Source: Patescibacteria group bacterium (lineage in GTDB: Bacteria; Patescibacteriota; Patescibacteriia; 2-12-FULL-60-25). From it: DNA of 64,000 nucleotides. Within the stretch, counting starts at the first letter, position 1. Every line of letters begins with the position of its first letter. The stretch lies in assembly GCA_018061025.1 (NCBI GenBank), contig JAGOUY010000009.1, forward strand, positions 1 through 64,000, given 5' to 3'. The notes beneath the pieces are model-generated. The model did no database searches. It saw only the letters and a program-made list of their open reading frames with translations, and was not told the DNA's origin. Both the position numbers and the translations under genes were made by a program. Below, piece by piece: positions 26,649-34,785 of this stretch.

Positions 26649-26921
26649 ATGACAAGCCCTCTCCGTATTATCGACGGCTCAAAAGCAGCTCAGTTTGATG
26701 GGTTGTTCCTAGAGGTGAGCGGGATCAATGGCAGCGCTGACTCTAAGAGGGTTGGGGTTCAAATGATTGAAAAGGTCGGGGTGGCTCAAGCGGGGGAAGA
26801 ATGGATGTTTATGGTGAAAGCAAAAAATGGTGGCTTCAGTGCGGTGATCTCCACAGAGAAAAAAGGCCAATGGGAACAGTTGGCGACGACAATTATGGAA
26901 GCGCGGGCTCAACTTGGATAA
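26649..26921 (+). CDS. Small hypothetical protein, 90 aa
   Basis: No family recognised. A compact alpha/beta sequence, MTSPLRIIDGSKAAQFDGL at the start and WEQLATTIMEARAQLG at the end. The start is set by the promoter 9 nt upstream; no Shine-Dalgarno. It is convergent with the second TrmB-like gene, with 3 nt between the stops. The middle (VGVQMIEKVGVAQAGEEWMFMVK) looks like an antiparallel sheet. Confidence 0.7.
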   Translation: MTSPLRIIDGSKAAQFDGLFLEVSGINGSADSKRVGVQMIEKVGVAQAGEEWMFMVKAKNGGFSAVISTEKKGQWEQLATTIMEARAQLG

Positions 26922-26924
26922 GGC

Positions 26925-27713
26925 CTATCTGCTTTTATTCCCCGCCCTCTCCCACAACCCATCAAACATATCTTGCATCATAGTAACGATATACTCGTCT
27001 TCTACAAGAACGGCGAGAGGCGCTTTTGGCTGCCAGAAAGCGACTTTGTTGGCGAAGATGTAAAAGGACGTTACAAATGGTTTTTTCGTTTCATAGAAAC
27101 GAGTTTCACGTAATTCCTTTTTATCTCTTAGGGCGACCTTCTTCGCCTCTTCATCTGGCAATAAGAGCGCGCGAGAAAATATCCCTCGTTTGGAACGGGT
27201 TTTTATATGCTCCATGGCGGCGTCATAGCTGATGTATTGTAAGAAGTTCTGGAACGACCCAAAAAAACAGACTTCGTCTTTCCCCTCTTCGACCACCCGT
27301 TCGAAGGTTTGGAGGAATTGCTTTTGTCCTTGGAGGACTTTTACTTTGGTGGGCATCTCCCCTTGTTTATAGAGGGAGAGAAGATTTGGGATGTCTTCGA
27401 TGAATTTTTTACTTTGGTTGGCTAACCGTTCTTGTTTTTTACGGAGTAAGTCCACGATGACGCTGGGGGATTCAACCATAAACTGCTTACTGTACGCGCC
27501 ACTGCCCGCAAATTGTGCGAGGCCGTGTTTTTGTAGGCCAGCGATTACCTTATAGACGTTTGGTCGCGGCATATGCAGATGGGTCGCGAGGGTTGCGGTC
27601 GAAGTAGGACCTAACAGCAAAGACAAGGAGTAAAGATTACGCTCATGCTCCGTAAGGCCTAGCTCTTCTAAGATCTGCGAAAGATATTCGGAACTATCCG
27701 TTTGGCTTAGCAT
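26925..27713 (-). CDS. TrmB-like transcriptional regulator 2, 262 aa
   Basis: Winged helix at residues ~15-80 (LGLTEHERNLYSLSLLLGPTSTATLATHLHMPRPNVYKVIAGLQKHGLA), then a linker helix and the C-terminal sensor domain (VKVLQGQKQFLQTFERVVEEGKDEVCFFGSF...). ATG 27713 is preferred: it places the winged helix normally and leaves a leader of about 28 nt behind the promoter at 27742-27770. An upstream in-frame ATG at 27770 would lie in the promoter. Ligand unknown. Divergent from the 27941 gene. Confidence 0.87.
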   Translation of the reverse strand: MLSQTDSSEYLSQILEELGLTEHERNLYSLSLLLGPTSTATLATHLHMPRPNVYKVIAGLQKHGLAQFAGSGAYSKQFMVESPSVIVDLLRKKQERLANQSKKFIEDIPNLLSLYKQGEMPTKVKVLQGQKQFLQTFERVVEEGKDEVCFFGSFQNFLQYISYDAAMEHIKTRSKRGIFSRALLLPDEEAKKVALRDKKELRETRFYETKKPFVTSFYIFANKVAFWQPKAPLAVLVEDEYIVTMMQDMFDGLWERAGNKSR

Positions 27714-27741
27714 AGATGTTTTTTCTCTATTTATTATAAAT

Positions 27742-27770
27742 AATATATAATAATTACCATTTTTTGTCAA
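27742..27770 (-). promoter_or_regulatory. Promoter of TrmB-like gene 2
   Basis: Minus strand: TTGACA (27765-27770), 17 nt, TATATT (27742-27747). It lies within a very AT-rich, partly palindromic stretch that may hold an operator. Confidence 0.75.
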
Positions 27771-27788
27771 ATATAAGCCATTTTACTC

Positions 27789-27817
27789 TTGACTTTATCT
27801 TATATTTTTGATATATT
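27789..27817 (+). promoter_or_regulatory. Promoter of the 27941 gene
   Basis: TTGACT (27789-27794), 17 nt, TATATT (27812-27817). The implied leader is about 115 nt. Confidence 0.75.
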
Positions 27818-27940
27818 ATTTTGTCACGATGAGAACGTTCTTGATCGCCACTCCTACCTAACTCATTAGATAGACGTGGGGGTCAAGGACGCGCATCATT
27901 TCGTGCGCTCCTTACAAACAAAGCTCCAACGGAGAACACC

Positions 27941-28687
27941 ATGGATACCGCTAAGCTCAAGTCCGCCGTTGAGAACATCAACAGGGTCGGAGAGCAGTAC
28001 GCTGGGGAGGAGAAGGCGCTTCAGAAAGAGTATGCGGACAGCTACGTATGGAATCACTACAGGAAGGTCATGGGTGAATTCCGCCCTCAATCCCTCGGGG
28101 AGACGGTGGAGATGTCTGAGGGTCTCGAGGTCGTTGCGCAGGTCGAGATCGGCGACACGCGTTTGGTCGTCGTCGACGGGTGCAAGATCGAGCTCGGAGG
28201 CAAGGATACGTTTACATTTATCCGTATCAAAGAAATGCCTCGACACGCGTTTCTTATCGGAGCCAGTCCCGTGGAAGACTGTGCTGGAGCATGTTTTTCG
28301 CCCACGCTTCTGACTCGAGCATTCAGAGACAATACCTTCCTCAAAAACTTCAACCTCCCTGACGCCATGCCTCGGTTTCCGTTGTTCTCGATGCCAACGT
28401 GCAAGCTGTGTGCCCTCGGGATCAAACATAGCCGACGATGTGCTGAGGATCGTCAGCGCGTTATCGAGGACGCAGCCGAGGATGCCGGAATCAGCCGTAT
28501 CATTACCGCCGACTTTACGCACGAGGCGCGCTGGTGGGACTACAACCCTGCCCAATCCAGCAAGGTACTCTTCCTGTGCGCCAGGAGCGCACTAAACCCT
28601 CTTCGCGGCTGCGACTCAGACTTCCCGCGCGGCTGCGACCACCGCCCAGTGGCACTTCAGCGCGTCGCTCAGCACTTTCGCTACTAA
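27941..28687 (+). CDS. Hypothetical protein, 248 aa
   Basis: No family recognised. GGAG lies 6 nt before ATG. The N-terminal ~60 residues are helical; the middle is beta-rich (LEVVAQVEIGDTRLVVVDG). Later comes TCKLCALGIKHSRRC, a CxxC plus downstream Cys that could bind metal. The last ~40 residues hold two further Cys (RGCDSDF, RGCDHR). A single-gene unit of the orphan class, ended by the hairpin at 28694. Confidence 0.72.
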   Translation: MDTAKLKSAVENINRVGEQYAGEEKALQKEYADSYVWNHYRKVMGEFRPQSLGETVEMSEGLEVVAQVEIGDTRLVVVDGCKIELGGKDTFTFIRIKEMPRHAFLIGASPVEDCAGACFSPTLLTRAFRDNTFLKNFNLPDAMPRFPLFSMPTCKLCALGIKHSRRCAEDRQRVIEDAAEDAGISRIITADFTHEARWWDYNPAQSSKVLFLCARSALNPLRGCDSDFPRGCDHRPVALQRVAQHFRY

Positions 28688-28693
28688 CACCTC

Positions 28694-28715
28694 GTCCGCA
28701 AGGTTCTCTGCGGAC
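28694..28715 (+). terminator. Hairpin after the 27941 gene
   Basis: GTCCGCA pairs with TGCGGAC around an 8-nt loop. The T-content downstream is modest, so termination strength is uncertain. Confidence 0.5.
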
Positions 28716-28761
28716 ATTCCCCTTAGTTCATAAATGATTGTGAGCTTGGGGGAATGATAGG

Positions 28762-29364
28762 TCACTTTTTCTCCACCACCTCCACCCTTCGATTCTCTCC
28801 CATATACCCCACCCACCGTTCCACCTCTGCCTTACCGGCGGTGTTGGCGCGTTGGATGAGTTCTGGTTTACGCGCTTGCTCTTCGGCGACACGGATGAGT
28901 TCGCTTTGGGCTTCGTTGTAGCCAGCGTCGTTTTGTAAAATGCGCTTTAAGAGGCCTTGTTCATTTTGGATATCTAATGGCCCAACTAACCGTACGTTGA
29001 AGAGACTCGCGCTTGGGATGGCGATTCTAATAGCGTCTTCGGAAATTTGTATATCTTCTGGCATGACACGTGAGAGATCGATGCCGAGATTTACCTCCAT
29101 CGCTCCCCGCGCAGTGATCTTTTGACCGAGGAAGAAGTCTCGGATTAATTGGCCAGATTGTTTTTCTATGACAATGGGTTCGTTAAAGATGTAGGTTTGT
29201 GTGACCAAAAATCCTCGATCGCGGAGGGTGGTTAAGATCGCTTGCGAAGTGACCGCGCGTTGCATGACTTGCTCGGGGTGAAAGACGAGATAGCCGAGAC
29301 CAAATCCAAAGCTGAAACAAATGATGGCAAAGAACGCTATCATCACGGCTTTTAGAGAAGACAT
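28762..29364 (-). CDS. DUF4230 family membrane-anchored protein, 200 aa
   Basis: One N-terminal membrane helix (about 4-28, VMIAFFAIICFSFGFGLGYLVF), then the DUF4230 domain: ITARGAMEVNLGIDLSRVMPEDIQISEDAIRIAIPSASLF, followed by a helical tail (LIRVAEEQARKPELIQRANTAGK). Function of the family is unknown. ATG 29364 puts the helix at the N-terminus; ATG 29409 would add fifteen residues. Confidence 0.82.
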   Translation of the reverse strand: MSSLKAVMIAFFAIICFSFGFGLGYLVFHPEQVMQRAVTSQAILTTLRDRGFLVTQTYIFNEPIVIEKQSGQLIRDFFLGQKITARGAMEVNLGIDLSRVMPEDIQISEDAIRIAIPSASLFNVRLVGPLDIQNEQGLLKRILQNDAGYNEAQSELIRVAEEQARKPELIQRANTAGKAEVERWVGYMGENRRVEVVEKK

Positions 29365-29460
29365 ATGATAGGAGCTTAGCATATTTGGAGAAGAAAAGAG
29401 GGAACACATCCATCGCGATTTCTTCTTGAGATTGAGATAATTCTTCTGCCATCTATCGCA

Positions 29461-29820
29461 CTACTCTTTGAGTTTTTGAGCAAACGCCTGACGTAACAGC
29501 CCCGTATCTTGCGCCGACTCCCACTCGTCTCTCCAGCTCACTAATTGCTCCACAAATACAGTTTTGCCCATAAGTTCCTTGGAACCAGGGGCTTTAGGCC
29601 ATGCGACATCAATCATTCCCGCTGATGCATGCAGCTGATGAGCAACGGCTTCCTGCCAACCATTTGAGCGCTTAATATGCACAGGTGTACGACCGCCAAC
29701 AATTCTCACAACCCATTCCCTATCTTCTTGTCGTTTCAGGCGAGGAACAAGCTGCTCCATTACTTCCCTCTCATGAGACATCCCTGCTACCGGAGACGCT
29801 TCAAATGGTTTTTCGTGCAT
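29461..29820 (-). CDS. Hypothetical protein, 119 aa
   Basis: No family recognised. A soluble, mixed alpha/beta sequence (EWVVRIVGGRTPVHIKRSNGWQEAVAHQLHASAGMIDVAWPKAPG). No signal or membrane helix. It stands alone with about 250 nt of AT-rich sequence upstream (29821-30069), in which I see no other gene. GTG/TTG alternatives are not needed. Confidence 0.6.
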   Translation of the reverse strand: MHEKPFEASPVAGMSHEREVMEQLVPRLKRQEDREWVVRIVGGRTPVHIKRSNGWQEAVAHQLHASAGMIDVAWPKAPGSKELMGKTVFVEQLVSWRDEWESAQDTGLLRQAFAQKLKE

Positions 29821-30054
29821 AACAATAAATATGAATTTTAAATCATCTTATCCTCTTTTACCAACCGTTACAAACCTCTGTCTCTCCGCCACAGTTCTTT
29901 GAAGCAGGTAACTTGAAACCCTGAGCTCAATCCGTACATAGAATAACTAAACGTACTAGCGCTCCACGCATATCCGGCAACCGGCTGAATATACGCCTTA
30001 ATTGTCAAGTATTTCTTCTTTTATCGTCTGCTACCTTCCTGTCGGTTCTTTTGC

Positions 30055-30060
30055 TACACT
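30055..30060 (+). promoter_or_regulatory. -10-like box, 9 nt before ATG 30070
   Basis: TACACT followed by 9 nt and ATG; no convincing -35. Confidence 0.45.
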
Positions 30061-30069
30061 ACTTTCGTT

Positions 30070-30966
30070 ATGATTCGACGTCTTTCTGCATTTCTTGCTC
30101 CTCTCCTGGTTGCGTTGGCTGTTTACACCACAACGCCGCTTGCGTTTGCCGCCGTAAATGCTCCTGATTCCACGTTTTCGCGTATTTCTGTCGATAAAAC
30201 ATCCGTAAAAGCGGATGGAATTGATAATGCACGGCTGTCTCTCACTTTACGTGACTCGAATTTACTCCCCTTGGATGGGGCCGAGGTCACCCTTATTTCT
30301 TCCCGTGGGGCCATGGATGAAATGATCGCGGAACAGGGAACGACGAATAGCCTTGGACAAGCCCGCTTTTTGCTTCGCTCGCTCAAAGATGGAACATCGA
30401 CGTATACAGCGCGTGTTGGCGATTATATTTTGAATCGAAGTGTGACCGTGACGTTTCGTGATGGATTGGCGATTAGTTTGCAGGTGGGTGATTTGATTAA
30501 GATTCCAGATGATGGCGATGCGTTGAATTTGAATGATACGGCGGTGTATTACTATGCGGTCAATGGCAAACGCTACGTATTTCCTAACGAAAAAGTGTTT
30601 TTCTCGTGGTATCCAGATTTTTCGCGGGTAAAAATTATTCCGAATGATCAGATGTCTTTGATCCCGATTGGAGCAAACATCACCTACCGACCTGGATCTC
30701 GCATGGTCAAATTCCAGACGGATCCTAAGACGTACGTGGTGACCAAGGGCGGGACGTTGCGCTGGGCGAAGACGGAAGGGGTGGCACGTGGCTTATTTGG
30801 AGAGTCGTGGAACCAATACATTGATGATATTTCGGAAGGATTTTATGTGAACTATCGTATCGGAACGCCATTAGATAGTGCATTGGATGCCCCATTGGAT
30901 TTGATTCGATCATCGGTACAATCGATTGATCAGGATCGCGGGCTCGTGGATAACCGGTTTCCGTAA
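30070..30966 (+). CDS. Secreted protein with bacterial Ig-like (Big_1) domain, 298 aa
   Basis: Signal peptide at residues 1-28 (ending PLAFAA). An Ig-like domain of the invasin/Big_1 type spans ~35-130 (ISVDKTSVKADGIDNARLSLTLRDSNLLPLDGAEVTLISSRGAM...NSLGQARFLL). The C-terminal ~160 residues are a cell-surface module seen in CPR proteins (VYYYAVNGKRYVFPNEKVFFSWYPDFSRVKIIP, then ITYRPGSRMVKFQTDPKTYVV). It probably sits on the surface and may help attachment; that role is inference. A strong terminator follows. Confidence 0.85.
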   Translation: MIRRLSAFLAPLLVALAVYTTTPLAFAAVNAPDSTFSRISVDKTSVKADGIDNARLSLTLRDSNLLPLDGAEVTLISSRGAMDEMIAEQGTTNSLGQARFLLRSLKDGTSTYTARVGDYILNRSVTVTFRDGLAISLQVGDLIKIPDDGDALNLNDTAVYYYAVNGKRYVFPNEKVFFSWYPDFSRVKIIPNDQMSLIPIGANITYRPGSRMVKFQTDPKTYVVTKGGTLRWAKTEGVARGLFGESWNQYIDDISEGFYVNYRIGTPLDSALDAPLDLIRSSVQSIDQDRGLVDNRFP

Positions 30967-30972
30967 GAGAAC

Positions 30973-31010
30973 AAAAAAACAGCGCGGTCGATTCACCGCG
31001 CTGTTTTTTT
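30973..31010. terminator. Strong bidirectional terminator
   Basis: AAAAAAACAGCGCGGT pairs with its complement around CGATTC. It serves the 30070 gene (+) and overlaps the 3' end of yvcK (-). Confidence 0.92.
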
Positions 31011-31983
31011 ATTTCAAGCCTCCGAGGATGGCTTCTGCTAACTTAATGGGGTCGTGACGTAAGAGACTGCGTTTGATGGTATCACCGGGCTTTGGTTCTT
31101 GAATGTCATTTGATAATAATGGGGTACGAACGATCTCTAGACCTTGCTCACTCAGGTCATCAAGTACTGGGCGTTCGGCGGCTTTTTCGTAGCGCGCTAA
31201 GATAGAGGCCGGGGGCTGCTCGGTGTTGACCAAGACGGCATCTAAACGAGCAGGAGCTAAGGCTTTTTTTAAGACCTCGATATATGTTTTGGCGGTATAG
31301 CCATCTGTCTCGCCGTGCTTGGTCACGAGATTTAGGACGTAGAACCGTTTGGCGGAAGAACGCGCTAATGCTTCGCGGATTCCTTCTACGAGCAGGATGG
31401 GCATGAGACTCGTGTAAAGGTCGCCGGGACCTAAGATGATGGCGTCGGCAGATTCAATCGCGTCGATGGCGTCTTGATTCGCTTGTACGGAAGGAGACAA
31501 AAAACAGCGGGCGATGGGAGCGCGTTCGCCTTCGAGTTCGTCAATGGCGTGTTCGCCTTCGACGACTTGCCCGTCTTCTAGCTCGGCAAAGAGATGTGTG
31601 GCCTTGGCGGCGACGGGGATGACGCGGCCTTTTACATTTAAAATACGATGAGCTTCGCGGACAGCCGAGAGAGAGTCACCGGTGACTTTTTCCAGAGCGG
31701 ATAAAAAGAGGTTGCCAAAATTGTGTCCGGCTAAAGAACCTTCGGCAAAACGGTAGTTAAATAAACTGCGTAGAAGATCGTCTCCAGCGGAAAGAGCTAC
31801 TAGACATTGGCGTGTGTCACCTGGGGGCAGAACTCCGAGCTCGTCACGCAGGATGCCGGTGGATCCCCCATTGTCCGCAATCGAAACAATTGCTGAGAGA
31901 TCAACGGGGTAATGTTTCAGACCCGTGAGGACGGTGAACGTCCCCGTCCCTCCCCCCATCACGACAATCTTCTTGCGTTTCAT
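31009..31983 (-). CDS. yvcK: YvcK/CofD-like gluconeogenesis factor
   Basis: Member of the CofD-like family that binds UDP-sugars and supports cell-wall precursor balance in Firmicutes. Hallmarks are VVMGGGTGTFTVLTGLK at the N-terminus, ADNGGSTG, LPPGDTRQCLVAL, and LGPGDLYTSLMPILLVEG. ATG 31983 is preferred because TAGGCT lies exactly 9 nt upstream; ATG 31992 is the alternative. Length 324 aa is normal. The usual neighbours rapZ and whiA are absent. Confidence 0.95.
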   Translation of the reverse strand: MKRKKIVVMGGGTGTFTVLTGLKHYPVDLSAIVSIADNGGSTGILRDELGVLPPGDTRQCLVALSAGDDLLRSLFNYRFAEGSLAGHNFGNLFLSALEKVTGDSLSAVREAHRILNVKGRVIPVAAKATHLFAELEDGQVVEGEHAIDELEGERAPIARCFLSPSVQANQDAIDAIESADAIILGPGDLYTSLMPILLVEGIREALARSSAKRFYVLNLVTKHGETDGYTAKTYIEVLKKALAPARLDAVLVNTEQPPASILARYEKAAERPVLDDLSEQGLEIVRTPLLSNDIQEPKPGDTIKRSLLRHDPIKLAEAILGGLK

Positions 31984-31992
31984 ATCTTCCAT

Positions 31993-32021
31993 AGCCTAGC
32001 GGATTAGGCTCTTTTTGACGA
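31993..32021 (-). promoter_or_regulatory. yvcK promoter, nearly leaderless
   Basis: Minus strand: TCGTCA (32016-32021), 17 nt, TAGGCT (31993-31998), 9 nt to ATG 31983. Confidence 0.5.
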
Positions 32022-32031
32022 GGGAGGGTGC

Positions 32032-32152
32032 GGATCCGGGCTTGGTGCATCTAAAAAGGAGTACGCCGCTTTTCCTGCTAGAAAATCTGCTCAAATTTAG
32101 CCGCCGGTCGCGTCTAAATAGCCTCCTTTTTAGATGCACCAAGCCCGGATCC
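32032..32152. repeat. 121-nt element with 30-bp perfect inverted repeat
   Basis: Arms 32032-32061 and 32123-32152 are perfect reverse complements over 30 nt. They surround a 61-nt centre that has its own imperfect symmetry (AAATTTAGCCG...CGTCTAAATAG). It lies between the divergent yvcK and NUDIX genes and encodes nothing. It looks like a small MITE-type insertion or a very long hairpin. Confidence 0.9.
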
Positions 32153-32224
32153 TGTCGGGGGAATATGAAATACTCCCTTTGCTTGCTACTTCCCTACTCC
32201 TCTACTACCCTATTTCTCTATACT

Positions 32225-32668
32225 ATGGAGCGTCATTTTACGGTTGCCGTCTTTGTTGTCCATCAGGACAAGACCCTTTTGCATTGGCATAAAAAGCTTG
32301 AGGTGTGGTTGCCGGTCGGGGGGCATGTGGATCCGAATGAGTCGTTGTGTGAGGCAGCGATTCGGGAGGTGAAGGAGGAATCTGGATTAGAGGTTGAATT
32401 GCATCGTGTCCGTCCTCCGCTTATGGAGAATGAGAGGCATATCCAAAACCTCATCTCCCCGATCCACATGCAGAATGAACGGATTGGAGATGGGCATGAA
32501 CATTTGGATGCGATTTATTATGCGCGAGCCTCTAGCCACGAGCTACGACCGATGGAAGGTGAGACGATGAAGATCGGATGGTATACGGAAGAGGAGCTCG
32601 AGACCCTCCCCCTTTTGCCGGATGTGAAGCTGTTTGCGAAGGAGGCGTTGGCGCTTTTACGGACGTAG
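32225..32668 (+). CDS. NUDIX hydrolase, 147 aa
   Basis: Pyrophosphohydrolase of nucleotide-type substrates. The Nudix box is recognisable as GGHVDPNESLCEAAIREVKEESGLEV (G-x5-E-x7-REVxEExG). The N-terminus MERHFTVAVFVVHQDKTLLHWHKKLEVWLPVGG is typical. The start at 32225 fits homology; the open frame upstream only reads through the inverted repeat. Substrate not predictable. Confidence 0.93.
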   Translation: MERHFTVAVFVVHQDKTLLHWHKKLEVWLPVGGHVDPNESLCEAAIREVKEESGLEVELHRVRPPLMENERHIQNLISPIHMQNERIGDGHEHLDAIYYARASSHELRPMEGETMKIGWYTEEELETLPLLPDVKLFAKEALALLRT

Positions 32669-32759
32669 AGAATTGAATACAAGAATGAAACACGGCTAAC
32701 TCTTTTTGTCTTTTTCTCGAATAATTTTGTCATTCACTCGTGTACTCATTAGACCAAAA

Positions 32760-32798
32760 ACACATCACCCCCCGTCATGATGATGGGGAGTGATGTGT
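32760..32798. terminator. Hairpin between convergent genes
   Basis: ACACATCAC pairs with GTGATGTGT with inner CCCC/GGGG. It lies between the NUDIX gene and the 32855-33331 gene. Confidence 0.6.
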
Positions 32799-32854
32799 AA
32801 TCTCGAGGAGTAGCCTGCGAGATGAATGAGGGCGAGGATGAGATATTGTAGGTG

Positions 32855-33331
32855 TCAGTGGAGAGCGTCAGCAGGGTCGATGGTCGTGGCTCCGAACGAG
32901 ACTACTTCGGGATGCTGCTCGTGATAGCGGCTGATCAGTGTTCGAGTGAACAGACCGCTTGCCTCCCACAGCTCCGGCTCTGCGGCGGCGAGATAGCGCT
33001 GCTCTTGACGCGCCCTCATCGTCCTTCGCCATCCATCTCGGCGATCACGGGAAAGGATTGCGTACACATCGAAGCGCTTGATCACCAGCTCCACCACCGC
33101 ATTCGACAGATCATTCTCACGCCCGATTTTCTCGATAGCAACCCGGCTGACCACCGGAAAATAGTCCCGACTCGGTTCGCGATGCTCGCGCGCCGCGAGA
33201 TTCAGGTAGTTGGACCATGCCGCCAGATTCGGATCGTAGGAGACCTGATCGAGGTCGGGCACCTTCCTTTCTTCTTGAAGGCCAGCTTTTTTGTGACGAT
33301 CTGCCAGCAGCTTTTTTACTCCCCCAACCAT
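32855..33331 (-). CDS. Hypothetical protein, 158 aa
   Basis: No family recognised. Basic N-terminus (MVGGVKKLLADRHKKAG), then helical sequence with many Arg/Glu residues (RDRRDGWRRTMRARQEQRYLAAAEPELWE). AAGGA lies about 12 nt upstream of ATG. A weak promoter (TTGTAA-N16-TAAGCT) is at 33373-33400. A single-gene unit of the orphan class. Confidence 0.65.
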   Translation of the reverse strand: MVGGVKKLLADRHKKAGLQEERKVPDLDQVSYDPNLAAWSNYLNLAAREHREPSRDYFPVVSRVAIEKIGRENDLSNAVVELVIKRFDVYAILSRDRRDGWRRTMRARQEQRYLAAAEPELWEASGLFTRTLISRYHEQHPEVVSFGATTIDPADALH

Positions 33332-33372
33332 GACCGCCCTATCCTTTCCTGCTCGCGTTGAGCATGGCGAGT

Positions 33373-33400
33373 AGCTTAACAGAACCTCTGATAATTACAA
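33373..33400 (-). promoter_or_regulatory. Weak promoter of the 33331 gene
   Basis: Minus strand: TTGTAA (33395-33400), 16 nt, TAAGCT (33373-33378). Confidence 0.35.
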
Positions 33401-33500
33401 TGATTCACCTTCTTTCTCGCCATCATAGAAGATGCGTGAAGAAAAAGAGGGTACCGTTTAAGGGAAACGGTGAGAGATAAAAGGACGTCTTTAAGGTCTG

Positions 33501-33911
33501 TTAGCGGGTGCTTTTAAGAAGGGCGAGCAGGCGGGCGCGAGGACCGGGAGTCTGCCCCCCATTTTCCTCGAGCCACTTGATGGTGCGAGAGCGCGCTTCA
33601 GGGCTTTCTTGAAGATTTCTTCCGAGGACAGCCGCGAGTCCGTGGAGGGCTCTCACGACTTCTGCTTCCGTAGGAGGCTGACTCTCCATACTACTACGGT
33701 AGCGTCGTCGATCCCCTTCCTCGAAGTCGTTCCAAACGTCGAATGCTTCGAAGGGATCCCTCGGAAAAGGTCCCAGGGCGACATACGTCACCATCGGTCG
33801 AGCACGCGCGCACTCCGCCAGGAGATCCCGACCACGGCAATCGGCGAGAGCGAAGAGATCGTCCTGAAGCAAACCATCGAACGGGGAACCGCCCAGCTTT
33901 TCGCCAACCAT
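33501..33911 (-). CDS. Hypothetical protein, 136 aa
   Basis: No family recognised. It has a perfect GGAGGT 5 nt before ATG and a promoter at 33930-33957. A soluble, helix-rich sequence containing repeated aromatic/acidic stretches (FDVWNDFEEGDRRRYRSSM) and a basic end (GPRARLLALLKSTR). Its start MVGEKLGG loosely echoes MVGGVKK of the preceding orphan gene, but I see no wider similarity. Single-gene unit. Confidence 0.68.
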   Translation of the reverse strand: MVGEKLGGSPFDGLLQDDLFALADCRGRDLLAECARARPMVTYVALGPFPRDPFEAFDVWNDFEEGDRRRYRSSMESQPPTEAEVVRALHGLAAVLGRNLQESPEARSRTIKWLEENGGQTPGPRARLLALLKSTR

Positions 33912-33929
33912 GTAATACCTCCGAGAGGG

Positions 33930-33957
33930 ATAGTATCACTAGCCCTAATTATCGCAA
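33930..33957 (-). promoter_or_regulatory. Promoter of the 33911 gene
   Basis: Minus strand: TTGCGA (33952-33957), 16 nt, TACTAT (33930-33935). Confidence 0.55.
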
Positions 33958-33963
33958 GGGATC

Positions 33964-34656
33964 TTACCTTTTTATGGCTTCAATCGAACTATTTCGATGA
34001 ATAAGTTCATCGTTGCGAACGGAGAGGAAGAACTCGTATTGATTGGCGGGGTGGCGGCCGTACCATTCAAGGAAAGCACTATGGATGGGTTTTTTCTTCA
34101 ATTCTTGTTCGCGCTGCGCCAAGAAGAGTTGGTACTGGTCGAAGGCATGCTGCTCAAACATGTAATTTAACTCGAATGACCAGCGCTTACAGATGAGATA
34201 TAAAAGAACAGATGAGAAGAAATAAAACGTCGCAAAGATGAGTGGGATGAGGGTATCTCGAATAAATCCGGTCTTTTCCTCTTGCTTGGCTAGTGCCGAG
34301 ATAACGACAACATGCATCGTCTCGTTATCTTGGGCGATGCGGGCAAAGTCCTCTGTTTTCGCAAGACTAAGGGCACGCGCTTCATTCGTATAAAAAAGCG
34401 TGAGGAATATAAATCCCACCGCTTGCCAGGAATGGTATGGAACGCGAGCGATCACTTCAACGGCGCGAAACTTTAAATATGTTGGGGCGTGACCGTACAC
34501 GACGCTCCCCCCATGGACAAGCATCCAACCCATGATCTTGGGCAAAAAACTGATGGGATATTTGTCATATTTGCTCTTTGTGCGCGCCAATTCTGAAGGG
34601 GTATTGAGTTTTTTGACCAATGTTTCAAACTCCTCTTCTGTTCGTAAATGGTTCAT
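33964..34656 (-). CDS. Alternative oxidase (AOX)-like di-iron membrane protein, 230 aa
   Basis: AOX oxidises ubiquinol and reduces oxygen to water without proton pumping. All six expected iron ligands can be placed in order. E67 (AVEVIARVP, the LET motif) comes first. E112 and H115 follow (DNETMHVVV, the NERMH motif). E168 (MFEQHAFDQY, the LEEEA motif) has the conserved tyrosine Y175. E217 and H220 (RNDELIHR, the RADExxH motif) come last. Spacing is close to known AOX. Hydrophobic helices lie near 75-90 and 135-155. Motif residues deviate (T for R in NERMH; Q/H in LEEEA), so it is divergent. ATG 34656 is chosen; ATG 34677 adds seven residues. Ferritin-like relatives are the alternative. Confidence 0.8.
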   Translation of the reverse strand: MNHLRTEEEFETLVKKLNTPSELARTKSKYDKYPISFLPKIMGWMLVHGGSVVYGHAPTYLKFRAVEVIARVPYHSWQAVGFIFLTLFYTNEARALSLAKTEDFARIAQDNETMHVVVISALAKQEEKTGFIRDTLIPLIFATFYFFSSVLLYLICKRWSFELNYMFEQHAFDQYQLFLAQREQELKKKPIHSAFLEWYGRHPANQYEFFLSVRNDELIHRNSSIEAIKR

Positions 34657-34785
34657 AGCCGCATGATAGCAGATCACCTTATTTTTTGGGATGTTTGCTG
34701 CACTCGCTCATCACTCTTCATGCGAGATAAAGGTTGAGGAACAAGAGGGTAAGCGCATGCTCTCCCAAGCATTGGTCACCCTTAT

